Shown in pieces: positions 35,112 to 45,450 of a stretch of DNA of 64,000 nt. The translations under genes and the position numbers were made by a program. The notes under the pieces are model-generated. The model was given only the letters and a program-made list of their open reading frames with translations, searched no databases and was not told the origin of the DNA. The stretch covers positions 80,235,262 to 80,299,261 of the forward strand of contig CM072511.1 of assembly GCA_036898135.1 (NCBI GenBank), in the 5' to 3' direction. The DNA comes from Oncomelania hupensis (lineage: Eukaryota > Mollusca > Gastropoda > Littorinimorpha > Pomatiopsidae). How positions within the stretch are numbered: position 1 is the first letter of the stretch; each line of letters opens with the position of its first letter.

Positions 35112-35455
35112 ACGTGTCTATGACCAACCTCTGAATCAAGTGGAATACCAAAACACTAGCAATATTGCAATTCAATAACAACAATGCAAAGACAATCAAA
35201 TTCGCAATCAATAATAGAATAAAACAAGAGTCAAATGGCATACAACAGTTATTTAAGCAAAACCTGCAAAAGAACAATGCAACATACAGGCACAAAAAGA
35301 ATTGAAGCAAACAAGTTTTTAACTAAAGAATAGTGCACCAAAACTGAGTCCATGTTCTACACTTACAACTATTCTAAGTTATTCTACTACTACTACCGTT
35401 ATCTAATTTTATTGTACCTAGATCCGGTTATACCCAATTCCTATTATACACAGAT

Positions 35456-35472
35456 CCTGACTGAGCTCGCCA
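35456..35472 (-). other. Candidate tRNA primer-binding site
   Basis: Read on the minus strand, the sequence TGGCGAGCTCAGTCAGG begins 7 nt inside the 5' LTR. It starts with the TGG expected opposite a tRNA CCA end. I cannot name the tRNA from memory, and the 7-nt offset is longer than usual, so this is a positional candidate only. Confidence 0.4.
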
Positions 35473-35479
35473 ATTAGAG

Positions 35480-37016
35480 TGTCAACGTGGGGTTTAGTTG
35501 TTACTGGGCTCTGCACAATGGAATGCTGTAACCCTCACGCTTTATCCTGTGGGAACCGCTAGTGAGTCACCCTGTGTCTTACTTTAATAAATTTATTTGT
35601 TTAGCTCGGTCTGTGTTAAGGCTGGGATACAGAGATAGATAGAAAAATGGTAAAAGATCACTGTCACACTAGCTTTCACACGGCTATGAATCATATGTAG
35701 TCCAGCCACTTGATAACAGTTAAAATCACACATTTATTTCTTCTACTCTATACAATATCTTCGAGGTACTAATCTACCTTAAAAAGTCTTAAGTCAATGC
35801 AACTAATTCGATCGCTGATAGTCTATGCAGCTGTTATGTCTTCATAGGGCACTCGCTACTACCGTTCATGAAGATTGGACTACTGTGGTCCGTTTTACTA
35901 TAGTTCTGAAGAGTGGACTACTGTGGTCCTTTTGCTATCAGTTTGGGTGCACTTCTTCCATGTCACTTAACTGCAGTATGGTGTGTTTGAAGTCCTTCGT
36001 TGAGGTAGCTTCTGGTACACGAGGTGTCGTCGTGTAGTTTGGTCCCTTGCCACGCTGTGGGGTCTTGCAGGGTGTTTTCCAGGGTTGCTCCCTCAGTCTT
36101 GTGCTGTAGGGGCTAAACAGCCAACTCGGTTTTCCTGTGGAGTTGGGCGCACGTTATAGCTCGCCTGCTCGTCTGTAATATAAGAGACGAAATTATGCAC
36201 AACCTTGAATAATAGGTTTGTGCAGAGCGTCTCACTGAAAGCCAAAGTAGCCCTCAGTGATAGCTCCACATCCCTATACATAAGCGACGAACATTCTGCT
36301 ACGTCCGTGGTCCACTGGAATCTCAACTCTAATTTCCTATACATACATAAATATAAATCGTGGCTAATTATACACATACAGAATTAATAATAATATAAAC
36401 AGTCACTGCTACAGCCACTGGTCTGCAAACATACATATAGGTTCAACAACAGTGGTTCCGTACATAATTCAAGATGGCGTCGGCCGGTCGTGCTTAACAC
36501 GTGTTCGGCTTTTCCACGTGGTAAGGCAAATTCGGATTAATAATTCACATCTATGCATGGCAAATTCTACAAACATAATTTCAACAATAATATAAATATA
36601 TCACGATGAACCAGAAGTAGGTTCATTTACCTGTTTGACAAAGTCAGGCTCGTGGCTACTTGAGTGAATTCTAAGATTCTCAAGTCCTGCTTCCTGGTCT
36701 ATTCAGTGGAGGTATTGCTCTACTCAGGTGTAGCTGTGTACCCTGTGGCGTCTTACTCTCAACTGACCTAATACCTGGTTGGGACTGAATCAGCCAGAAC
36801 TGGATCTAGCCGCTCAGCCTGAGTCCTGATTGGATACAACGTTTCGATTCCATGCACACAGTGCTGACGTCACTACACTGCCTGCGTCAAGCTCGCGGTG
36901 TGTGTACCTCCGTATACTGTAATTGTCTGCTGTGTAATAACTAACTTTCTAAGGTTACAATGACTAAACAAGGCTAAATAGTAAATAGGCAGGGTAAAAC
37001 TAGTCATCTCGTCACA
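35480..37016 (-). repeat. 5' LTR of the Gmr1-type element
   Basis: This 1537-bp repeat matches 28238-29773 with about a dozen substitutions seen by eye. In element orientation it starts TGTGACGAG at 37016. Its inner end reads CGTTGACA here, against CGTCACA in the partner LTR. It is the 5' LTR because gag and pol read leftwards from it. A 94-residue reading frame (36093-36377) is present in both LTRs only because the LTRs are copies; no domain is recognised in it. Confidence 0.95.
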
Positions 37017-37021
37017 CTTCC

Positions 37022-37325
37022 TATGATGTTATTATTTAGCAATGTAGGCATTTTATATGTATGTGTTTTGTTCATAATTTATAATGATGTTTGTATTCTA
37101 TTTTGTTTTTGTAAACGGGGGTTCGATAAATTATAATATAGCCTCGGCATCCCCTGCGTGGGATGTCTTTATTGTAAAGTGACTGGCTGGTGGAGAGCCT
37201 TCAGTTTTACCGCTAGGGATGTTTCAGCAGATCTTTTATGCGGATCAGGGTTGTCTGGTCCTGATTTGTCTCAGAAGAGTCCGCTGGACCTAAAGCAATA
37301 ATCATGTAATGTAATGTAGTGTAAT
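37022..37325 (+). mobile_element. R1 retroposon copy, right part (split by the LTR element)
   Basis: This continues the copy started at 27974-28237 after the duplicated CTTCC (37017-37021). It carries the family's 3' half: the Leu/Ile-rich frame region, the TTCGATAAATTA block, and the GAAGAGTCCGCTGGACC end. It closes with an ATGTAATGTAATG tail and the 11-bp duplication GCATCATAGAA. Confidence 0.85.
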
Positions 37326-37420
37326 GCATCATAGAAGCGATTGAAATCATTTTGGTTTAAACAAATGTTTTATTTCAAAGAAAGACATAATGACAAACAA
37401 TGCTTTACAGGACAGGCTAC

Positions 37421-38189
37421 CATACCTGTCAAGGGGTTTTCGGATTGTGGTGTAGCAATTTAACAGAAAAACCATAGCAAATGGAGGTTTGGTGTAGCAC
37501 TAATGTGAATCACGCGATTCGCAACAAAACTGGAAACTTCTGCATCCAATATAAACACACACATCTAATGTGTTTACAAATTTATTGTAAAATCTTGTTA
37601 ATGCACAACACTTTAGCTATTACCATTATCATTATAAACATTTTCATGTACGTTTTCCAAAATAAAAGTGAAAATGCAAAAACCAAAATATATATATAAA
37701 AAACATACAGACAGAAAATAAGCTAGGCAATCATAAAAAAACAACAACAACAACAACAAAAATGGAGACAATCACTGACACAGAAAAAGCAGATGAACTT
37801 TTTTTCCCCAAAACAAATTTGCTTATTCACAAAAAATGGTTTACAATGCCAAGAAAAGAACTATTAGCATTGCACAAAAGCTTATACCAATTAATTTAAT
37901 AAAAATATAACTAAATGGCAGCTGATATAATATGAAAGTAATCAAAGAGAAATGATCGTAGACTGAAGTTCTGAACGAACACGTGTTGCGGAAGTGCGGT
38001 GCTTTTACTAAGTGTCTTTAAACCGGACTCGACCGGAGCAGACTACTTTCGCGCGAAAACCCTCTTGGTTAAAAAATATTATCGTCACTTTTCAAAAATT
38101 GCGTAGCAGCTTTGTGATACGCCGTAGCAATGGGAAAATGTTTAAAATGCGTAGCGCTACGCAAAAATCCGTAGCACTTGACAGGTATG
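37421..38189. mobile_element. Non-autonomous TIR DNA element, 769 bp
   Basis: Perfect 13-bp terminal inverted repeats CATACCTGTCAAG (37421-37433, complement 38177-38189) are flanked by GGCTAC at 37415-37420 and 38190-38195. Inside are GTAGCAA and GTAGCGCTACGC motifs on the right. No transposase frame was found. The superfamily is not assigned because a 6-bp duplication is uncommon. Confidence 0.7.
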
Positions 38190-38426
38190 GGCTACAAGCG
38201 AGCTTAAATTTAAGCCCATCCTATATAAATAAAAATGAACATAACAATTAAGGGACGGGCAACAAATAATTACATATAAATGACGAAAACACAAAATTTA
38301 GTGACTAAATAAATTGAATATGTAGAATAACAGATAACAATTAATTACAAACGATTGGGGAAAAAAAGAGGAATCAAGTATTTAACTGGAAATCAAATAT
38401 ATAGAACGAAATGGTGGAAGTGCTGA

Positions 38427-38608
38427 AATCGTGAAATCGGCAGTTGAGTAGCCGAGTTCGTAAAATTTGTTTGTTTTTAATCGAAAAGTAGAGAAAAAAA
38501 AGTGCAATACCGACACTAATAGAAAATTAATTAACCCATGAATAATTTTATAAAAATACAAAATGATTGTCACGAATTGCATAATTAGTAAAATGGCATC
38601 ATTTTATA
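38427..38608 (+). repeat. Local direct duplication, copy 2
   Basis: This repeats 27810-27969 in the same orientation. With the R1, LTR and TIR insertions removed, the two copies would be only a few hundred bases apart. Confidence 0.75.
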
Positions 38609-38692
38609 ATTTCATATTTTAGTGTTTCTTGTGAAAGGGACGCTCCGGCAGGGGAGTAGGGCAAAGTGGCTCTTTTGGCTGTCCCTTTCAGA

Positions 38693-39527
38693 GATTGGCT
38701 ATGTGAACATGAAGGTTCGCATTATCTCGTCCTTGTCGACTACTACAGCTGGTATCTTGAAATTGCCTACATGCCCCGAATCACCACCGACATGATCATA
38801 GGCAGATTGAAAAACATCTTCGCTCATGTTGTTTGTTGTTTGTAGATTATAGTCACACGACACTTTCGCATATAGGTGACTACTGGACCGATTTATACTG
38901 ACACCAGCGGGCCAGTTGTTGGTAAAGGGGAAAATAATATGATCACACGTTGACCAATCCGGGATTCGAACCAGCGACCTTTCGGTTACTAGCAAGACGC
39001 TCTTACCAACTGAGCTACCCGGCCCCTAACTCTTCGCTCATCATGGTATCCCTGAAGTTCTTGTCACTGATAATGGCCGTCAGTTCACTGCTACAGATTT
39101 CAAGTTGCTTGCAGCACAGTGGAACTTCCAGCATGTTACCAGCTCTCTGTACTTCCCTCAAGCCAACGGAGAAGCAGAGCGTGCCGTTCGTGAGGCGAAG
39201 AAGATCCTATCCCAGAAAGACCACTTTCTAGCTCTCTTGACCCATAGAGGCCTGATGTCTACTGTTCCTACAGGTGTCAATCCTGCTGAACTGTTAATGG
39301 GTCGTCCCCTTCGCACAACTATTCCTGTGCTCCCTCAAAACCTTGAGCCCCACTTGATCAACAAAGAAGCCGTTGCTGTCCGTGACAGTAAGCAAAAGCG
39401 TGCCAACAAAGTTCACTATGACAAACGTCACGGTACTTCTACACTTCGCCCCCTCCGTCCTGGTGAAGTGGTCCTCCAGAAGCTCCCTCAAGATAAATAT
39501 TGTGGAAATCTTGCTGTTGTTAAATAA
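38693..39527 (+). pseudogene. Gypsy-type integrase core, interrupted by a SINE
   Basis: Codons 38693-38827 (45 codons) and 39042-39527 (162 codons including the stop) are in the same frame. They join exactly if the SINE and one copy of its target duplication are removed. The left part has the first catalytic Asp region (DWLCEHEG) and a VDYYSWYLEIA strand. The right part has VTDNGRQFTA with the second Asp, NGEAERAV with the Glu, and a C-terminal segment ending before any clear GPY/F domain. The triad is intact, unlike in the element at 28-37 kb. It belongs to a different gypsy group (the type often annotated as K02A2.6-like). The zinc-binding N-terminus and the rest of pol are missing. Confidence 0.85.
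38828..39030 (-). mobile_element. tRNA-derived SINE (family A) inserted in the integrase
   Basis: On the minus strand the element starts GGGGCCGGGTAGCTCAGTTG, giving an A box. The B box GGTTCGAATCCC follows about 45 nt later. A body and a TTTGTTGTTTG-type end complete it. The 11-bp target duplication TCTTCGCTCAT lies at 38817-38827 and 39031-39041. The other copies are at 15042-15247 and 59397-59594. Confidence 0.92.
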
Positions 39528-39777
39528 ATGTGTGATATTTACTGTTAACAAGTGGCTGGACTACCTATGTTTATAGCCGTGTGAGAGCTAGTGTGTCAGT
39601 GAATCTTTACACTTTTCTCCCTATCTCTGTAACCCCATCCTAAAACAGACCGGGACAAACTTATAAATGTATTAAAATTAGTCATAGGGTGATGTACTAG
39701 CCGATCCCCGCAGACGAACGACGATTGGATAATAGCAATCCATTTGTGCAGAGCCCAGCAACAATAGACCCACCGTC
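39524..39777 (+). mobile_element. LTR fragment (sense strand) fused to an integrase fragment
   Basis: The sequence is the reverse complement of the first 250 bp of the solo LTR at 10587. It runs from AAATAAATGTGTGATATTTA to CACCGTCACA, which is the LTR's end in element orientation. The other five-sixths of the LTR is missing. The junction lies within or next to the stop codon of the integrase fragment to its left, so a deletion joined the two. Confidence 0.75.
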
Positions 39778-41355
39778 ACACCCACTCCCCTTTCTCCCCC
39801 TACTTTTGGCTAAAATGCCCCCTGGGATATGAGCCTCGTTTCATGCTTTGACCTGTGTACAGTTAATTCGCTGACTAGCAGAGGACAGAAGAAGTTTGTG
39901 TTAAGCATACGTAGGCTACAGCTTCATAAGATAAGCCGTGACGTCACCCAGCTGATAAATCACCCGCCACCCCCGCAGTGGCGCTACTAGTCTTGAGATC
40001 TCGCGCGCTAGGGTTGACCACAAAGTGACGATAGTTAGTCTTTGTCCGAACATTATCGTAGCAAGACGCACGTTGATAGATCTCTCTAACTGAAGACTAA
40101 GCAGGTGACGGATGAAAATCATTCATCGCAGTATAGCCAGAGCCTGACATTGTCAAGAAGACGAGCAGGCATCTTGGTCCACGGCTGGGAACAAACTCCA
40201 CAGAGAGGCAACCCTGACACGTGGCCTGCAACCTTGAGCAGCGAGAGCAGTGTGCTCCACTGGCTCACTGGTCTACTACCCAGAAGACGAGACCACAACA
40301 CTACTCATCGACTAGACAGTTAAGTCACTACAAACCGTGCACCAAAACTGCTCTAGAAGGACTGTGCGATAGTCCACTCTTCCAGAAAAACGAACGACAG
40401 GACAAACGCCTGAGTGTGGCGATAGTAGTTGCTCTGATATTGTTATAGGTTGAACAGTGAAGGAAAAAAATGTTCCACAGCTGCATTTGAGAGGGGTTTG
40501 GAGCTAAAAATCGCATTTACCGAAGACGGCAAGGGACAGAACCCGTAAAAAAATTTGCTCGTAAAGTATTTCGTTTTCGATTGATAAAATAGACTACTCC
40601 AGACAACAAAGACGCACACTTCAAGCCGCGCGCTTCGCGAAGAAATATGGTTAGGGTCAAAGGTCACACGGTGGTACCGTTAAAACAAGGAAAATCACTC
40701 GGTCAGATCTGAAATGGACAGTTCAAACTGTAGCGGTTGGTTTGAGCAACGAAAGCCCACTTTAACATTGTTTAATGAATTAACAATGCCAATTTTAGAG
40801 TAAACCCGTTTTAGCCAAAAGTAAGCAACGCCTTCGATTCGGGGCCTATAGACTATTGACACACAAATGTACCTTTGTCCACATTGGCCGTAGCTCCGTC
40901 TCTGTTATTTCATATGAACTATGCAACTCTATTTCCGAAATCGTGCTTCCACACTGATTTACGTCCGGTGCCGATGACATCAGAGGAGACCCCACACGGG
41001 CATCTGATACTCAGCATATAAGGCTCTGTTGGTTTGGTTCAGGTTTTTTTTCCTTATGTTTTTTTTAAAAGGCCGTAGCACAGAATTTTAGAGTAACGGG
41101 GACCAGAAGAGGCAAAGGCAGTCCACTATGAAATAAGATAGCTTTTTTTTATTCAAATGTTATACATTAAATTTTGTTGTCGTTCTTGTTGTTGGTTTTT
41201 TGTTGTTGGTGTTGTTGTTGTTGCTGTTTTGCCTTTGGGAATAATACAACATTAAAAACAAATTGTATCAGTTCGCTCACATTCCACGAATCACACAACA
41301 CACGACACAAAAATGCCGTCACAAAACAAAATCAGACTGCTAGTAAAAAAAAAAC
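39778..41355. other. No gene recognised right of the LTR fragment
   Basis: GC-moderate sequence (39840-40440) could be old transposon or unique DNA. A GTT/TTG-rich tract lies at 41174-41228. Confidence 0.5.
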
Positions 41356-41405
41356 ACGCACACACTCGCACGCACCCACCCACCCACACACACACACCCA
41401 CACAC

Positions 41406-41452
<47 letters not shown>
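41356..41452. repeat. CA microsatellite
   Basis: An interrupted CACG/CACC part, then about 23 clean CA units. Confidence 0.96.
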
Positions 41453-41453
<1 letters not shown>

Positions 41454-42132
41454 CAGAACCTCTCACGCATGGCACGTAACATATGATGTAGTTGCAACAG
41501 TGTATAAGAGGCCGAGGCTTACGTTCGCCAATCTTTCAAGGTGTGCCGCAGGCTTTCTTGAAGTATTCTGCCATTGAATATCCCGCCCCGAATTGGAAAA
41601 AGAAGGGAAGACTGACGTTTTACGTCACCCGGCGTTATAGGTAGGCTTTACGACAGTAGCAGGGAAGAGGCGACAGTAAGCCACGGCCAGTCTCTGCTAG
41701 GCAGTGTGTGAGGGAGAAGACACCGATGGACAGAAGGACAGAATGTGTGATTTTAGCAGTCATCTTATTCGACATCTGAGGGTGCGCGGGCAGGTACAGA
41801 TCGTGATAAAAGAAGCGATACACTGGGTTACTTGGGATACTATTACTGGATGTACAAGTTTCAAGAGTAATACAGCTGGTATCACAGAATGGAGGATAGA
41901 CTGTTGCTTCTTTTCCTGGTAAGAAAGTTTTTTCTTCATTGATGAAGTCTAGTGGTGACCGTGATGTTGTTTTGACTGGCGTGACATAGAATTAGTTGAA
42001 GAAAGGGGGAGGTTGTTTGGGTGATGGTGGTACAGAAGGAATATACTTTGCAAAGAGGATAGAAGAATGATTCCGTTAAATAACTCTATGCATGTGTTCA
42101 CACCATGGTTCACACATATATACCTTTGTTTC
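41453..42132. other. No feature recognised
   Basis: No repeats or coding signal that I can support. Confidence 0.5.
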
Positions 42133-42283
42133 AACGCCGATGCTCAGTGGTAGAGCTTGAAACACCGATGACATAGGTCCGAATCCGGTGGCGGGTAATA
42201 CAATATTTGAAATTTTTAACTGCCCATCTTTGCAGTATGACTTCTTTTGTGGTTTAATGTTGATTTAGGTCCCTACTACCTGT
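42133..42283 (+). mobile_element. tRNA-derived SINE (family B), 3'-truncated
   Basis: The head has ATGCTCAGTGGTAGAGC and the B-box-like GGTCCGAATCC, followed by GGTGGCGGG. The body shares GCAGTATGA and GTGGTTTAATGTTGATT with the copy at 20154-20376. It stops at about 42283, where sequence shared with 45.33 kb begins. Confidence 0.72.
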
Positions 42284-42287
42284 TGCG

Positions 42288-42388
42288 ATTGAGACGCGGA
42301 CGATAGTTCCGAACATTTTGTTTTGCAAAGCGTGCAATAATAGCGTGTATTTACTTGATTTGATTCTGCGCTGTTGCTGGAGAAAGAT
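42288..42388. repeat. Dispersed repeat shared with 45.33 kb
   Basis: GAGACGCGGACGATAG, TTTTGTTTTGCAAAGCG and GTGTATTTACTTGATTTGAT recur in order at 45329-45450. The nature of the repeat is unknown. It lies between a SINE and a LINE fragment here. Confidence 0.55.
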
Positions 42389-42487
42389 TCGTTGGAGATC
42401 TGCTGTGAGGGTCCATGTTTCGCAAGCGTATAGGAAGATGGAGATGACAAGGGAGCACAGCAGCCTTACCTTGGAGTGTAGACTCAG
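42389..42487 (-). mobile_element. LINE (endonuclease-RT family) short fragment
   Basis: About 100 bp, from CGTTGGAGATCTGCTGTGAG to GGAGTGTAGACTCAGG on the plus strand, match 54698-54797 closely. It adjoins the sequence that is shared with 45.33 kb. Confidence 0.8.
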
Positions 42488-42799
42488 GACAATAATATAG
42501 ACCTAAATAGACTACATAGTAGCCTCTGCAGCCTGCATATTAGATACTGTAGCGATGTTCTAAATGCATCTGGCCATTTAGTGGTACACCTGAAAACCAA
42601 GCTGCGTATGCAATCAATCATCGTGTATCACTGTGTTTGCTACACTGTTAATATAGAAAGACACGGGCATCCATCTATTCCTACCTCATGCCAACATCAT
42701 ACTTGATATAAGCAATTGTCGTGCTCTTGCATTAGGTCACTGACTGGGCAAGGCTTGAAATCAGTATGTTACAGCTTACAGTAAGCATCTATATATACA

Positions 42800-42985
42800 A
42801 AATTTCAAAAATAAAAATTCGATTTTCTTCCGTCTTCTAATAGCGATCTCCCTGCCTTTACACCACCTGTTTGAGTGATGTATGTGTATTTGGTGTGTGT
42901 GAGGGTAAATGAGACAGGTGAGCGTGTATGTTGGTATAGATCGCCGCGCTTTGAGCCTTGGGGAAAGGCGCGTACATAGCATCCT

Positions 42986-42986
<1 letters not shown>
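42800..42986 (+). mobile_element. SINE-like element (family C), 3' part
   Basis: The block AAATTCGATTTTCTTCCGTC is followed by TAATAGCGATCTCCCTGCC and GATCGCCGCGCTTTGAG. A short GCGCGTACATAGCATCCTGT end runs straight into an ATT array (42987-43030). The match to 59720-59880 is clear. The 5' part is absent. Confidence 0.65.
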
Positions 42987-43017
<31 letters not shown>

Positions 43018-43318
43018 TATATATATATAAATTGCTTAGCCGGAGGTCCTTCTTCGCCTCTACTATAAAGTTTGTCCGGTATGGACGCTGATCTGGGCAG
43101 GTGCTGGGGGCTACGGATCGGCCTGCTGTGTGCTCAAAACCAGCGAAATCGTTATAGCCGACATTTCCTTACCGAACGTTTAACCGTTTCTGAGATAAAT
43201 AAATAAACAAAATGTCCACAAACTGCAATAGCCTCATTCCGCGCGCTTCCATTAAAAATCAAATTGAGGTTTCAGCATGTTTTCCCATATAGACCAAAAA
43301 ATTGATGATCTTTCTAGG

Positions 43319-43396
43319 AAGCCTTGGTAGCTTACTGCGTAAAATATTCTCCTACCGTCCAGGTCGACCCAAGTTCAAATCTCACGCGGGTCATTT
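43319..43396 (+). repeat. tRNA-like SINE head, decayed
   Basis: TTGGTAGCTTACTGCG and CAAGTTCAAATCTC are spaced about 45 nt apart, like A and B boxes. The anticodon arm does not fold cleanly, so a functional tRNA is unlikely. Confidence 0.4.
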
Positions 43397-43452
43397 TTTT
43401 TATTTTTACTCTACAATATGGATATTTTTCTTTTTAATTTAGGCTTTTTACC

Positions 43453-43454
<2 letters not shown>

Positions 43455-43518
<64 letters not shown>

Positions 43519-43632
43519 ACTAATAATAATAACAAAATATTATTATCATAATTATTAGTATATCTTATATCAAATTTTCTTTTAAAACCTTGGTGTTTTT
43601 TATTATTTCTATTTCTATTATTCTATATCCTA

Positions 43633-43677
<45 letters not shown>

Positions 43678-43756
43678 ACTAATATCTTATATCACATTTT
43701 ATTTTAAAACCTTGGTGGTTTTTTTTAAATTTCTATTTGTATTATTCTATATTCAA

Positions 43757-43822
<66 letters not shown>

Positions 43823-43850
43823 TACTACTACTACTACTACTACTACCAAG
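43455..43850. repeat. ATT arrays in a tandemly duplicated block
   Basis: Three ATT arrays (43458-43516, 43631-43675, 43758-43820) are separated by two copies of a spacer. The spacer contains AATATCTTATATCA, TTTTAAAACCTTGGTG and TATTATTCTATAT. The last array changes to ACT (43821-43847). Confidence 0.8.
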
Positions 43851-43994
43851 GATCGGGATGGGGTGGTACGTGTAGGTAAAAGGGGGCTACGGGTAGGTTT
43901 AAAGGGGCATGGGTAGGCATAACGGGGATACGGGTATATATAAGGGGGTATGGTGATGGTCGATTCCTTTCATCCATACCTGCGAAACGATCAA

Positions 43995-44161
43995 CGGGGA
44001 AGTATCAAGGAGGGTACAGTTAGGAACCAAGGGGGTATGGAAGGTATCATGGGGGTTCGGGGAGGTATCAAGGGGGTATGATGAGGCATCATGGGGGGAC
44101 GGGAAGATATCAGGGGGGGGGGTATGGTGAGGTATCAAGGGGGATTTGGGGAGGTATCATC
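43995..44161. repeat. G-rich minisatellite
   Basis: About seven units of a 22-31-bp repeat, GAGGTATCAAGGGGGTATGG and variants. Runs of four to nine G recur at short spacing, so quadruplex formation is possible on the plus strand. A looser GGGTA-rich stretch precedes it (43850-43960). Confidence 0.8.
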
Positions 44162-44220
44162 GTCCAAATGAAACTCGCAGACAAAAGTTCTCTCTGTCTA
44201 CATTTTAAACAGCATCATGT

Positions 44221-44242
44221 GTACCCTGGCTTGCCAGGGTAC
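44221..44242. repeat. Perfect 10-bp-arm palindrome
   Basis: GTACCCTGGC TT GCCAGGGTAC. It is isolated, with no array around it. Confidence 0.6.
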
Positions 44243-44639
44243 AAAAACCACTAGTTTCGGATAATCACAATGCCATTTGGCAGCGATTGAAATGGCCATC
44301 GAAAACCTATCTTAGCCATGTCAGAATCGCAGCTATGACACCCAACCTTCATTCAGTCGTCCTCTCACCTCTCCTTCCCATTCGCACCTCAATACGCACA
44401 CTTGCTGCAATGTTTCCTCACTGTGTAATTCCACTAACCACTGGGCCTCTTTTTATCGACCAGCCAGGACAAAGTACATCAATCTGCTTGGAGTATCAAT
44501 GCAACTCTCACGGCCCTATAGTTCGAACTGCCACTGTTTGTACTTTTCTTTTACAATATCTGCTGATTGTAATGTCTAGTAGGTTATATACTAACTAGCA
44601 GTTTGGATAAGATAAGATTTGTGCTTTGGATAAGAGAAT

Positions 44640-44740
44640 AAACGGCGGTCTTGTCGGTGCACGCATGCATTGTTTCGCATGAACTTTATGGATCCTCATT
44701 TACATGTCCTATCCGGGTGGGTGCAAGTACACATATTCTC
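44640..44740 (+). mobile_element. Family D SINE body fragment, diverged
   Basis: GGTGCACGCATGCATTG, ATGGATCCTCATTTACATG and CCTATCCGGGTGGGTG align with the family D body with several changes. Boundaries are approximate. Confidence 0.45.
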
Positions 44741-45328
44741 CATTGTGGGTAAATGAGATTTGTTGACTTGGCTACCCCAACATCACCAGCAAACACTTCT
44801 TTCTATTCCCTATCCATACCCTCTCACACAATTTCAGTGGATTTGTGCGCAATTAAAGTGTGGATTGGAATGGATGTATCCTGACCAAATTCGTTCAATA
44901 AAATCAACCCAGCCCAGTCCAATCTAGTCAAGAGAGCGGAAAAATTGTTCTCTGCCGTTACCTTCATCACCATGAAAAAACCAAAGATGTCCTTATAAGA
45001 GCAAAACTTACGTATGTGACATATTGGTGACTTTGGATTCCTTTATAAATATGTGATGGATTAGCGGTAATGATGAAAAGTTAATGATTACAACAGCGAA
45101 AGTCTGAACGCATGGTCTTGTCAAGTCAGTACTTGTTTTTTATTCCGCAAAAGACGGGAACAAATGTGTGAAAGTTTTAGCAAGTTAAATAAATTGACCG
45201 TTGCAATCATTACTCGCCAATCAGGAGACGTTTGATGATTCGAACGATCGAATGTAACAGATCAAAGATTTCACTGACATTCTCAAAGGGTACGTTGTGA
45301 AGTCTCGGTGCAGGTGTGTTACGTTGGA
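44741..45328. other. No feature recognised
   Basis: AT-rich sequence to the right of a SINE fragment. Confidence 0.5.
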
Positions 45329-45450
45329 GACGCGTGCGATAGTAGGCTTGTGTGTGTGACGCGCGCGATAGATCTGTTCGTTTTATTTTGCAACCCATGC
45401 GGTAATAGAGTGTATTTATCTTTGATTTGATTTTACGTTGTTATTAGAAG
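45329..45450. repeat. Dispersed repeat shared with 42.29 kb
   Basis: GAGACGCGTGCGATAG, TTTTATTTTGCAACCC and GTGTATTTATCTTTGATTTGA align with 42288-42388. No coding or terminal structure was recognised. Confidence 0.5.

Larger units (their letters stand above)
28238..37016 (-). mobile_element. Full-length Gmr1-type Ty3/gypsy LTR retrotransposon
   Basis: Two LTRs in direct orientation flank a gag-pro and a pol region, all read on the minus strand. The ends are TGTGACG and CGTCACA, and a 5-bp target duplication CTTCC lies at 28233-28237 and 37017-37021. The pol order is protease, integrase, reverse transcriptase, RNase H, that is, integrase before RT. The RT, RNase H and GPY/F-type integrase tail are of Ty3/gypsy type, so the order matches Gmr1-type elements. 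A LINE fragment (about 29.87-30.55 kb) lies between pol and the 3' LTR. The element interrupts an R1 retroposon copy. Gag is frameshifted and catalytic residues are changed, so this copy looks non-autonomous although its LTRs are nearly identical. Confidence 0.93.
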
